Source: Joostella atrarenae
GTDB taxonomy: Bacteria; Bacteroidota; Bacteroidia; Flavobacteriales; Flavobacteriaceae
Length of the DNA stretch: 64,000 nt
Direction: 5' to 3'
NCBI RefSeq assembly: GCF_021764745.1
Contig: NZ_JAETXX010000001.1
Location: 62,001 to 126,000 of the forward strand
In this document: positions 42,968 to 50,658 of the stretch, piece after piece
Numbering within the stretch: the first letter of the stretch is position 1
Layout of the letters: the number at the start of each line of letters is the position of its first letter
Made by a program: the position numbers and the translations under genes
The notes under the pieces: model-generated
Seen by the model: the letters and a program-made list of their open reading frames with translations, nothing else
Databases searched by the model: none
Told to the model about the DNA's origin: nothing

Positions 42968-44356
42968 TTATTTACTCAGTTCTACAAAGTATTTATAAAA
43001 ATAAGGTATTGTTTCAATCCCTTTTAAGTAGTTCCAAACTCCATAATGTTCGTTTGGAGAGTGAATCGCGTCACTATTTAAACCAAATCCCATTAAAATA
43101 GTTTTGCTTTTTAATTCTTTTTCAAAAAGAGAAACAATTGGGATACTACCTCCACTACGCTGTGGTATAGGTGTTTTACCAAAGGTTTCCTCATAAGCTT
43201 TACTAGCCGCTTGATATCCTAAACTATCTATTGGAGTAACATAAGGATAACCCCCGTGATGTGGCTTCACTTTTACACGAACTCCACTCGGCGCTAGACT
43301 CTCAAAATAGGCCTGAAAAAGTTCTGTTATTTCTTTCCAATCTTGATCTGGAACCAATCGCATAGATATTTTTGCATAGGCAGTACTTGCAATAACAGTT
43401 TTGGCGCCTTCACCAATATAACCTCCCCAAATACCATTAACATCTAGAGTTGGTCTTATACTTGCACGTTCGTTCGTACTGTATCCTTTCTCACCATAAA
43501 CATCATTCAATTTTAAAGCATCTTTATACTCTTCTAAAGAAAAGGGAGCCTTTGCCATTTCAGCACGCTCTTCAACGGAAAGCTCAGCTACTTTATCATA
43601 AAACCCAGGAACCGTAATATGATTGTTCTCATCATGCAAGCCAGCAATCATCTTACTAAGCACATTGATAGGATTTGCTACAGCACCTCCATACAAACCA
43701 CTATGCAAATCTCTGTTAGGCCCTGTAACCTCGACCTCAACATAGCTTAGCCCACGAAGACCAGTAGTTACAGAAGGAACCTCTTTAGAGATCATTCCAG
43801 TGTCTGAGATTAGAATAACGTCATTAGAAAGCTTTTCACGGTTATTTTGAACAAACCATTCTAAACTTTCAGAACCTACCTCTTCCTCTCCTTCAATCAT
43901 GAATTTCACGTTACAAGGAAGATTTCTAGTTTGGGTCATGTACTCCAATGCTTTAACGTGCATATACATTTGCCCCTTATCATCACATGCGCCACGAGCA
44001 AAAATTGCACCCTCTGGATGAATCTCTGTTTCTTTAATAATTGGCTCAAAAGGTGGCGAATTCCACAGTTCTATAGGATCTGCTGGTTGCACATCATAAT
44101 GTCCATAAACCAAAACAGTAGGCAATGTTTTATCTATAATTTTTTCTCCGAAAACAATAGGGTATCCTGGAGTCTCACAAACTTCAACATATTCACATCC
44201 TGCTTTTTCTAAAGCCTCCTTTACTGCTTCCGCTGTGTTTAGTACATCTTGAGAAAATGCAGGGTCTGCACTTACGGAAGGTAACTTTAATAATTCTATG
44301 AGTTCTGCTATAAATCGATCTTTATGCGTATCGATATACGACTTAATATTTTCCAT
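42968..44356 (-). CDS. M20 family dipeptidase
   Basis: A 462-residue cytoplasmic metallopeptidase of the carnosinase/PepV-like M20 group. Metal-site motifs are VLVYGHYDVQPADP and ARGACDDKGQM, with the general-base Glu pair in MIEGEEEVGSESLE. A lid domain occupies about 210-370, and the C-terminal ligand His lies in DAIHSPNEHYG. It cleaves dipeptides with broad specificity. Single gene; ends at the shared terminator. Confidence 0.93.
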   Translation of the reverse strand: MENIKSYIDTHKDRFIAELIELLKLPSVSADPAFSQDVLNTAEAVKEALEKAGCEYVEVCETPGYPIVFGEKIIDKTLPTVLVYGHYDVQPADPIELWNSPPFEPIIKETEIHPEGAIFARGACDDKGQMYMHVKALEYMTQTRNLPCNVKFMIEGEEEVGSESLEWFVQNNREKLSNDVILISDTGMISKEVPSVTTGLRGLSYVEVEVTGPNRDLHSGLYGGAVANPINVLSKMIAGLHDENNHITVPGFYDKVAELSVEERAEMAKAPFSLEEYKDALKLNDVYGEKGYSTNERASIRPTLDVNGIWGGYIGEGAKTVIASTAYAKISMRLVPDQDWKEITELFQAYFESLAPSGVRVKVKPHHGGYPYVTPIDSLGYQAASKAYEETFGKTPIPQRSGGSIPIVSLFEKELKSKTILMGFGLNSDAIHSPNEHYGVWNYLKGIETIPYFYKYFVELSK

Positions 44357-44413
44357 GAAGTATATTGTTATGAACTCAAATGTACAAAAAAAGATTTTTT
44401 TTTGTGTATAAAC

Positions 44414-44443
44414 TTTGATTATTGGAAAAATGACTTATATTTG
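44414..44443 (+). promoter_or_regulatory. promoter of tRNA-Leu
   Basis: TTTG (44414-44417), an 18-base spacer and TATATTTG (44436-44443) fit the Bacteroidota promoter (TTG, about 17-23 bases, TAnnTTTG) closely. Transcription would start near 44450, about 10 bases before the mature tRNA. This is the best promoter match in the window. Confidence 0.8.
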
Positions 44444-44460
44444 CACCCACAAAATCACAT

Positions 44461-44542
44461 GCGGGTGTGGTGGAATTGGTAGACACGCTAGACTTAGGAT
44501 CTAGTGCCGCAAGGTGTGAAGGTTCGAGTCCTTTCACCCGCA
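44461..44542 (+). tRNA. tRNA-Leu (anticodon UAG)
   Basis: An 82-base cloverleaf. The acceptor stem GCGGGTG (44461-44467) pairs with CACCCGC (44535-44541), with discriminator A at 44542. The anticodon stem CTAGA/TCTAG encloses the loop CTTAGGA, with TAG at 44495-44497. A long variable arm (TGCCGCAAGGTG region) and the T arm GGTTCGAGTCC follow. The 3' CCA is not encoded. The long variable arm and the anticodon fix the identity as leucine. Confidence 0.98.
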
Positions 44543-44546
44543 CAAA

Positions 44547-44577
44547 GAAAAAGCTTCTCAAACGAGAGGCTTTTTTT
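44547..44577 (+). terminator. terminator of tRNA-Leu
   Basis: AAAAAGCTTCTC (44548-44559), loop AAAC, GAGAGGCTTTTT (44564-44575) with one G-T pair, then more T. It starts 5 bases after the tRNA, so the tRNA is a single-gene transcript. Confidence 0.85.
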
Positions 44578-44644
44578 ATGGCTATAATTCAATAATATTA
44601 CCTCTCTTTTTTCTAAATTTACTTCAACCTATAACCAACCAAAA

Positions 44645-45436
44645 ATGAAACTACTAACACTCTTTAGCATATCAATGCTATTCTTTTCCTGTTCTGAAGA
44701 CAGTAATGCGCAAGATCTTAATCCTTCCTTAGATGATAACCTTGTATGGGAGGAAAACTTTAACGGTTCATCATTAAACGAATCAGATTGGAATATAGAG
44801 CTTGGAAATGGTTGTCCTAATAATTGTGGATGGGGAAATAATGAACGTCAAATATATACAGAGAATAACCATAAAGTAAAAGATGGTCATCTTATAATCA
44901 CTGCTATAAAAAACGAAGATACTTATACTTCAACACGAATTACCACTAAAGATAAACATGAATTCCAATATGGAACTATCGAAGCAAGAGCTAAACTTCC
45001 TATCGGACAAGGAATATGGCCGGCATTCTGGATGCTTGGAGCCAATATAAACGAGGTTGGCTGGCCAAAATGTGGCGAAATTGATATTTTAGAATATGTT
45101 GGAAAAGAACCAGAAACCGTATACACAACTATCCATACTACAGATACACATGGTGCAAATGCAAGTTCCCAAAAAACAACTTTTAAAAATATAGAAGATG
45201 GATTTCACATTTTTAAAGCTGAATGGACTCCCAACAGCATAAAATTCTTTGTAGACGAGCAATTAGTTTATACATATTCTCCTGAAAATAAAACGGAAGA
45301 TAATTGGCCTTTTAATAAACCACAGTTTATAATTGTAAATATGGCTGTAGGAGGTAATTTCGGCGGGCCAGAGGTAGATGATACTATTTTCCCTCTACAA
45401 TATATTGTAGACTATATAAAAGTCTATAAAAATTAA
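44645..45436 (+). CDS. glycoside hydrolase family 16 lipoprotein (laminarinase-like)
   Basis: A 263-residue surface-type enzyme with a lipobox (LFFSCSED, Cys16). The single GH16 domain spans about 30-262. The catalytic signature is GEIDILEYVG with nucleophile Glu145, helper Asp147 and acid/base Glu150; WNIELGNG, WGNNERQIYT and GIWPAFWMLG are typical of bacterial endo-beta-1,3-glucanases. It probably cuts laminarin or related beta-1,3-glucans. No SusC/SusD or other polysaccharide-utilisation genes lie next to it, so it is an isolated enzyme. It has no secretion-sorting or binding module. Confidence 0.93.
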   Translation: MKLLTLFSISMLFFSCSEDSNAQDLNPSLDDNLVWEENFNGSSLNESDWNIELGNGCPNNCGWGNNERQIYTENNHKVKDGHLIITAIKNEDTYTSTRITTKDKHEFQYGTIEARAKLPIGQGIWPAFWMLGANINEVGWPKCGEIDILEYVGKEPETVYTTIHTTDTHGANASSQKTTFKNIEDGFHIFKAEWTPNSIKFFVDEQLVYTYSPENKTEDNWPFNKPQFIIVNMAVGGNFGGPEVDDTIFPLQYIVDYIKVYKN

Positions 45437-45437
45437 A

Positions 45438-45461
45438 AGCCCGATACACGTGTATCGGGCT
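45438..45461. terminator. 24-base perfect palindrome between convergent genes
   Basis: AGCCCGATACAC (45438-45449) is followed directly by its exact complement GTGTATCGGGCT. It begins 1 base after the GH16 stop and lies between convergent genes, so a bidirectional terminator is the likely role, although the T tracts are poor. Confidence 0.75.
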
Positions 45462-45499
45462 CTAACTTATTTATACTTTAGGATTTTACTCCTAGTATA

Positions 45500-45901
45500 T
45501 TATAATTTTGCGTTTTCAATTGCTTTATTAGCAGATTTTTTAGCATCTGTAGCAGCTTTGTCAGCATCAGCAGCAACTTTATCAGCAGCAGCTTTAGTAT
45601 CTTCAACCGCTTTGTTAGCAGCATCAGTTGCATCTGTAGTAGCTTTATCTAAAGATGTTTGTGCATCATCTGCAGCCTCATCAATTGCTTCTCCAGCTTC
45701 GTCAACTTTCTCGTCGATTGCATTCCCAGCATCATCAGCAGCTTTTTCGATTGCAGCTCCAGTGTCTTCAGCAGCTTCTTCAACATCATCAGCAGCACTT
45801 TCGATTGTATCTTCTGCTTTCTCCTTAGTTGTTTCTTTACAAGAAACAGCTGTAAATCCTATTGCTAATACTACAGCTAAACTTAAAATTACTTTTTTCA
45901 T
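45500..45901 (-). CDS. LEA-like lipoprotein made of 11-residue repeats
   Basis: A 133-residue protein with a signal sequence ending at Cys21 (FTAVSCKE). The entire mature part is an unbroken series of 11-residue units, nine full and one of ten (25-35, 36-46, and so on to 133), for example AADDVEEAAED, TGAAIEKAADD, AGEAIDEAADD and TKAAADKVAAD. The consensus is roughly A-x-x-A-I-D/E-K/E-A-x-D/E-D. It is very rich in Ala, Asp and Lys, with no aromatic residue after the signal. This hendecad pattern is that of group 3 LEA proteins and right-handed coiled coils. The position suggests a membrane-anchored helical rod or desiccation/osmotic protectant; the function is not known. Confidence 0.85.
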   Translation of the reverse strand: MKKVILSLAVVLAIGFTAVSCKETTKEKAEDTIESAADDVEEAAEDTGAAIEKAADDAGNAIDEKVDEAGEAIDEAADDAQTSLDKATTDATDAANKAVEDTKAAADKVAADADKAATDAKKSANKAIENAKL

Positions 45902-46016
45902 GTTCTTTTTGTTTAATTATTTTAGTTAAATTTTGCGATGCGAATTTAGAATATAATCCGTTCGCTAACAAATAATTTTCACATAATTTTAACAATACAT
46001 AGATTCCTGTGAAAAA

Positions 46017-47261
46017 TCATTTAATTAATTTACGTATGAAGTGTCCTATTTGGATCTTAGCACCCTTATTTTTATTTATAAAATTGCTATTAATCGTTCC
46101 AACATCATTCATAGTAGACTTATTATCAACTAAATAACTTAACTTATCACTAAATTCTTTTTTATTAGATACAGATAAAACACCTCCTAATTCTACTAAA
46201 TTTTCAGCCTCCAAAAATCCTTTATACTCCTTCCCTATAATCACTGGAATTCCAAAAACGGCGGGCTCTAATGTATTATGAAGCCCAGTAGACCCCATTC
46301 CACCACCTACATATGCAATATCTGCATAACTATAGGTTCTTGTTAACAGTCCAACTGTATCTAAAATAAAAACTTCATATTCCGATAGGTGTTTCCCTTC
46401 CATTTCAGAATATAGAATACTTTTCTTATTTAAATCTGCTAATAGCTTTCTTATCTCTCCTCCTTTAACATTATGTGGTGCAATAATATATTTTACTTCC
46501 CCTGAGCTCTCATTATTTATATAATCTACAAGTAAATTATTATCTTCTGGCCAAGTACTTCCGGCAATAACACATAGTTTATCTTGCTTAAATTCCTCTA
46601 TAAACGCTAAATTATTATCACGCTCTAAAATTTCTGCTACACGATCAAAACGAGTATCTCCACTTACGGTAACATTCGTAATTCCAATACCTGAAAGTAA
46701 TTCTTTCGAGTTTTCATCTTGAACAAAAAAGTGATTGAATGTTTTTAAAGACTTTCGCATAAAACTCCCATACCAATGGAAAAAAGCTTGTTCCCCTCTA
46801 AAAATACCTGATATTAATAAAGTAGGGATGCTTTCTTTTTTTAATGCTGAAAGGAAATTTGGCCAAAATTCATACTTCACGAAAATAGCGAGTTCAGGTT
46901 TTACAATGTCGAGAAACTGATTTACATTATATTTTGTATCCAAAGGAAGGTAACAAACAACATCTGCAACATCCGTATTCTTTTTCACTTCGTAACCTGA
47001 AGGCGAGAAAAAAGTAACTAGAATTTTATGAGATGGATATGCTTTTTTTGTAGCTTCAATAACGGGTAGTCCTTGTTCAAATTCTCCTAAAGAAGCAGTA
47101 TGAAACCAAATAACCCTATCGTTTTTAGAAATAGTCCCTTTCAGAAAATCAAACAATCCTTTACGACCACTTACAAAAAGCCCTAGCTTTTTATTAAAAA
47201 GTGCAGCTATATTCAGAAAAAAACCGACGATGTAAACTAAAATATTATATAAAAAAAACAC
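46017..47261 (-). CDS. waaA: 3-deoxy-D-manno-octulosonic acid (Kdo) transferase
   Basis: A 414-residue GT30 glycosyltransferase that adds Kdo to lipid A precursor at the inner membrane. It has an N-terminal membrane anchor (about 1-22), the acceptor-domain motif WFHTASLGEFEQGLPVIEA with the catalytic Glu, FVKYEFWPNFLSALKK, and in the donor domain AGSTWPEDN and GGMGSTGLHNTLEPAVFG. Length is normal. It is a single minus-strand gene, divergent from the DegT gene. Confidence 0.94.
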   Translation of the reverse strand: MFFLYNILVYIVGFFLNIAALFNKKLGLFVSGRKGLFDFLKGTISKNDRVIWFHTASLGEFEQGLPVIEATKKAYPSHKILVTFFSPSGYEVKKNTDVADVVCYLPLDTKYNVNQFLDIVKPELAIFVKYEFWPNFLSALKKESIPTLLISGIFRGEQAFFHWYGSFMRKSLKTFNHFFVQDENSKELLSGIGITNVTVSGDTRFDRVAEILERDNNLAFIEEFKQDKLCVIAGSTWPEDNNLLVDYINNESSGEVKYIIAPHNVKGGEIRKLLADLNKKSILYSEMEGKHLSEYEVFILDTVGLLTRTYSYADIAYVGGGMGSTGLHNTLEPAVFGIPVIIGKEYKGFLEAENLVELGGVLSVSNKKEFSDKLSYLVDNKSTMNDVGTINSNFINKNKGAKIQIGHFIRKLIK

Positions 47262-47358
47262 TTTATTTCTTTTATGGCTAAAATACGTTACTTTATGTTA
47301 ATACATTGTCTATGGTTACTAATTTTTGTAATTTCGTAGCTACTTAAGATCGATCTCC

Positions 47359-48504
47359 ATGAGGAAAATACAGATGGTTGACTTACAAAGTCAATATAGT
47401 TTCATAAAAGAACAAGTAAACAATTCCATAACCGAAGTTTTAGAATCTGCTGCATTTATAAATGGGCCAGAAGTGCAAAATTTCCAAAAAGAATTAGAGA
47501 CATATTTAGATGTAAAACATGTAATCCCGTGTGCTAACGGTACAGACGCATTGCAAATTGCAATGATGGGATTAAATTTAAAGCCAGGAGACGAAGTTAT
47601 AACTGTAGACTTCACCTTTGCAGCTACTGTAGAAGTGATTGCGTTATTACAGTTAACTCCAGTTTTGGTAGATGTGGAGCCTGATACTTTTAATATAGAC
47701 ATTGAAGCTATTAAAAAGGCAATTACTCCAAAAACAAAAGCTATTGTACCAGTTCATCTTTTTGGACAGTGTGCCAATATGGAAGCTATTATGGAAATAG
47801 CGAAAGAACATAACTTATATGTAATTGAAGATAATGCTCAAGGAATTGGTGCAGATTACACTTATAAAGACGGAACTACCAAGAAATCTGGTACTATTGG
47901 TCACGTTGCAGCAACCTCTTTCTTTCCTTCTAAAAATTTAGGATGTTATGGTGATGGTGGTGCAATTTTCACTAATGATGATGAATTAGCGCACACGCTT
48001 CGTGGTGTTGTAAACCACGGAATGTACGAACGCTACCATCATGATGTTGTTGGTGTAAACTCTCGCTTAGACTCTATTCAAGCTGCGGTTTTACGTGCTA
48101 AACTTCCATTGTTAGACACTTATAATACGAAAAGAAGAGAAGCTGCCGTAAAATATACCCAAGCATTAAAAGGGCATAACCATATTATAACTCCTGTGTT
48201 GGCTGAAGGCGAACTTGAAGCTAGCAATAATCACCACGTTTTTCATCAATATACCTTAAGAATTACAAACGGTAAACGTGATGAATTAGTAAAATTCTTA
48301 AACGAAAATGGAGTTCCTTGCGGAGTATATTATCCAATTCCATTACACAGTCAGAAAGCATATATGGATTCTCGTTACAATGAAAGCGATTTTGAAGTAA
48401 CAAATCAGTTGGTAAAAGAGGTTATTTCTTTACCTATGCATACAGAGCTGGATGATGATCAGATTGTATTTATCACCGATAAAATAAAAGAATTTATTAA
48501 CTAA
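47359..48504 (+). CDS. DegT/DnrJ/EryC1/StrS family sugar aminotransferase
   Basis: A 381-residue fold-type I PLP enzyme of the nucleotide-sugar aminotransferase group. The PLP lysine lies in TSFFPSKNLGCYGDGGAIF, with IEDNAQGIGADY before it and GVNSRLDSIQAAVL and PLHSQKAYM after. Such enzymes make amino sugars for surface glycans or lipopolysaccharide. It precedes galE by 43 bases, so the two probably form a small envelope-sugar operon. The exact sugar substrate is not determinable. Confidence 0.9.
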   Translation: MRKIQMVDLQSQYSFIKEQVNNSITEVLESAAFINGPEVQNFQKELETYLDVKHVIPCANGTDALQIAMMGLNLKPGDEVITVDFTFAATVEVIALLQLTPVLVDVEPDTFNIDIEAIKKAITPKTKAIVPVHLFGQCANMEAIMEIAKEHNLYVIEDNAQGIGADYTYKDGTTKKSGTIGHVAATSFFPSKNLGCYGDGGAIFTNDDELAHTLRGVVNHGMYERYHHDVVGVNSRLDSIQAAVLRAKLPLLDTYNTKRREAAVKYTQALKGHNHIITPVLAEGELEASNNHHVFHQYTLRITNGKRDELVKFLNENGVPCGVYYPIPLHSQKAYMDSRYNESDFEVTNQLVKEVISLPMHTELDDDQIVFITDKIKEFIN

Positions 48505-48547
48505 CCGAGTTATAGCTTTTGCCTAACTCACACCAATAATATTATAA

Positions 48548-49564
48548 ATGAAAATATTAGTAACCGGAGGACTAGGTTTTATAGGGTCTCATACTGTTGT
48601 AGAGCTTCAAAATAAAGGTTTTGAAGTTATCATTATAGACAACCTATCTAATTCTTCTCTTGATGTTTTGGATGCTATCACCAAAATAACCGGCAAGAAA
48701 CCTGAATTCGAGAAACTCGATTTGAGAGAAAAAGATGCTGTTGCTGCTTTCTTTAAAAAACACACAGATATAGCAGGAGTTATACATTTTGCTGCCTCTA
48801 TTTTTGTAAATGAAAGTGTAGAAAACCCATTACTATATTATGAAAACAACTTAAATTCATTAATCTATCTTCTGAAAGAAGTTTCTGCAAGAAAGGAAAT
48901 GTCGATGATTTTTAGTTCATCTTGTACTGTTTATGGCGAAACAGATAAATTGCCTATAACGGAAGAAGCCCCTGTAAAAAAAGCAGAAGCTCCTTACGGT
49001 AACACAAAACAAATAGGAGAAGAAATAATCCAAGACACTTGTAAAGTTAATCAGCATATTAAAGCTATTTCTTTACGTTATTTCAATCCAATTGGAGCAC
49101 ATCCAAGTGCTAACATTGGAGAAACTCCTCAAGGAAAGCCACATCACTTGGTTCCTTATATCACGCAAACAGCAATCGGAATCAGAGAACAATTACTAGT
49201 TTTCGGTGGAGATTATCCTACTGAAGACGGAACTTGTGTTCGAGATTATATCCATGTGGTAGATTTAGGAAAAGCACATGTTACCGCTTTAGAACGATTA
49301 CTTGAAAACAAAAACAAATCTAATTACGAAGTTTTTAATATCGGAACAGGAAAAGGAAGTTCTATTTTTGAGGTAATTCAAAGTTTTGAAAAAGTAAGCG
49401 GACAAAAACTCAACTATAAAGTTGTAGACAGACGTCTTGGAGATGTTACTGCTATTTATGCAGACACTAAAAAAGCAAATGAAGAATTAGGATGGCAAGC
49501 TAAGTCTACTTTAGATGAAGCAATGGATTCTGCCTGGAAATGGGAACAAAAAGTAAGAAGTTAA
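48548..49564 (+). CDS. galE: UDP-glucose 4-epimerase
   Basis: A 338-residue extended short-chain dehydrogenase. The Rossmann motif is TGGLGFIGSHTVVEL at the N-terminus, the Ser of the triad lies in IFSSSCTVYGE, and the YxxxK pair is in YGNTKQIGE. YFNPIGAHPS and GTCVRDYIHVVDL are GalE hallmarks. It interconverts UDP-glucose and UDP-galactose (or the N-acetyl forms) for surface sugars. It is the second gene of the DegT-galE pair and ends at a terminator. Confidence 0.93.
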   Translation: MKILVTGGLGFIGSHTVVELQNKGFEVIIIDNLSNSSLDVLDAITKITGKKPEFEKLDLREKDAVAAFFKKHTDIAGVIHFAASIFVNESVENPLLYYENNLNSLIYLLKEVSARKEMSMIFSSSCTVYGETDKLPITEEAPVKKAEAPYGNTKQIGEEIIQDTCKVNQHIKAISLRYFNPIGAHPSANIGETPQGKPHHLVPYITQTAIGIREQLLVFGGDYPTEDGTCVRDYIHVVDLGKAHVTALERLLENKNKSNYEVFNIGTGKGSSIFEVIQSFEKVSGQKLNYKVVDRRLGDVTAIYADTKKANEELGWQAKSTLDEAMDSAWKWEQKVRS

Positions 49565-49584
49565 TATTTCCGACATATAATTAT

Positions 49585-49630
49585 AAAATTGAGCGTAGCC
49601 GAAAAATTAATCCGACTACGCTCAATTTTT
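49585..49630. terminator. bidirectional terminator after galE
   Basis: AAAATTGAGCGTAG (49585-49598) pairs with CTACGCTCAATTTT (49616-49629), a 14-bp perfect stem with A and T runs on the two sides. It serves galE and the convergent SDR gene. Confidence 0.92.
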
Positions 49631-49653
49631 ATAAAAACTTTCCTTTTAATAAT

Positions 49654-50436
49654 TTAATATGCAGTTTTAACAACTCCTCCATCTACACGGAGCGCTGCCC
49701 CATTAGTTGCTGCAGATAGCGGACTAGCAATATAAACTACCATATTTGCTATTTCCTGAGGATTTGCAAATCGCTGCAATAAAGAAGTAGGACGCTCAGT
49801 TTTAAAAAACTGCTTTTCAACCTCTTCCCTTTTTCCTTCCTCTACTCCTGCAAACTCTTTAACTCCTTCTGAAAGTGTTGGCCCGGGCAAAACAGCATTA
49901 ACCGTAACATTTGTACCTTTTGTTGTTTCTGCAATTCCACGAGAGACTGCAAGTTGTGCCGTCTTCGTCATCCCATAATGCACCATTTCCTCAGGAATAT
50001 TAATACCACTTTCACTAGAAATAAATATAATACGACCCCAATCGCGTTTCTTCATTCCTGGTAATAAAGCACGCGATAAACGAACGCCACTCATTACATT
50101 GATATCATAAAACCGCTGCCATTCATTATCTGATATTTCTTCAAAAGGCTTCGGTTCAAAAACCCCTACATTATTAATTAAAATATCTACTTCTCCTAAA
50201 GCACTGATTAAGGATTTTATTTCCTCAGGACTCGAAAAATCACAAACATATCCTGTTACATTTGCATTATCTATTTCCTTAGAAATACTCTTTATAGCAT
50301 CATCAATCGAGCTTTGAGTTCTTCCGTTTATAACAACTTCAGCTCCTTCTTTAGCAAGTGTTTTTGCTATTGCAAATCCAATTCCCTTCGTTGAACCAGA
50401 AATAAATGCTCGTTTTCCTTTTAATTCTAAATCCAT
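49654..50436 (-). CDS. SDR family oxidoreductase
   Basis: A 260-residue classical short-chain dehydrogenase. The cofactor motif is ISGSTKGIGFAIA, then NNVGVFEPKPF, the catalytic Ser region IFISSESGI and YGMTKTAQL (YxxxK), and DGGVVKTAY at the C-terminus. The start is set at the Met at 50436 (MDLELKGKRAFISG); the upstream Met adds ten residues that do not fit the family. Substrate unknown. Divergent from mfd. Confidence 0.9.
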   Translation of the reverse strand: MDLELKGKRAFISGSTKGIGFAIAKTLAKEGAEVVINGRTQSSIDDAIKSISKEIDNANVTGYVCDFSSPEEIKSLISALGEVDILINNVGVFEPKPFEEISDNEWQRFYDINVMSGVRLSRALLPGMKKRDWGRIIFISSESGINIPEEMVHYGMTKTAQLAVSRGIAETTKGTNVTVNAVLPGPTLSEGVKEFAGVEEGKREEVEKQFFKTERPTSLLQRFANPQEIANMVVYIASPLSAATNGAALRVDGGVVKTAY

Positions 50437-50521
50437 ATCTATTTTATTTACACTCAAATTATTCAATAAGTGTTACATAAAAAAGTTTCATCCTGGTTTT
50501 AAGTTTAATTTAGCTTTTCTA

Positions 50522-50546
50522 TTGTAAAGACATTCATTTATCTTTG
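50522..50546 (+). promoter_or_regulatory. promoter candidate of mfd
   Basis: TATCTTTG (50539-50546) fits TAnnTTTG. A TTG lies at 50522-50524 but with only 14 bases of spacing. The transcript would start near 50553, leaving a leader of about 105 bases before the GTG start. Confidence 0.5.
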
Positions 50547-50610
50547 TAGCTAACTCCCCTACAGTTTTACTGATAAGGAAGTTAGTCCAAAGCAATTAAT
50601 CTTTTCCACG

Positions 50611-50644
50611 TGTTACGTTGGGAAATTAAGCCCACCTAGTGGGG
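50611..50644 (+). promoter_or_regulatory. two small hairpins in the mfd leader
   Basis: The first hairpin is TTCC-ACG, loop, CGT-(bulge)-GGAA within about 50614-50633. The second is CCCAC (50631-50635), a CTA loop and GTGGG (50639-50643), ending 16 bases before the GTG start codon. They could mask the initiation region; no known RNA family was recognised. Confidence 0.3.
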
Positions 50645-50658
50645 TAAAATAAGTTTCA

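Noticed and set aside
44376-44561. 61-codon minus-strand open frame across the tRNA-Leu locus
   Set aside because: It is the antisense reading of the tRNA gene and its flanks, a well-known artefact (the VKGLEPSHLAALDPKSSV-type false protein).
45450-45929. 159-codon plus-strand open frame rich in Ser and Ala
   Set aside because: It is the antisense shadow of the 11-residue-repeat lipoprotein; the periodic codons of that gene keep the opposite strand open.
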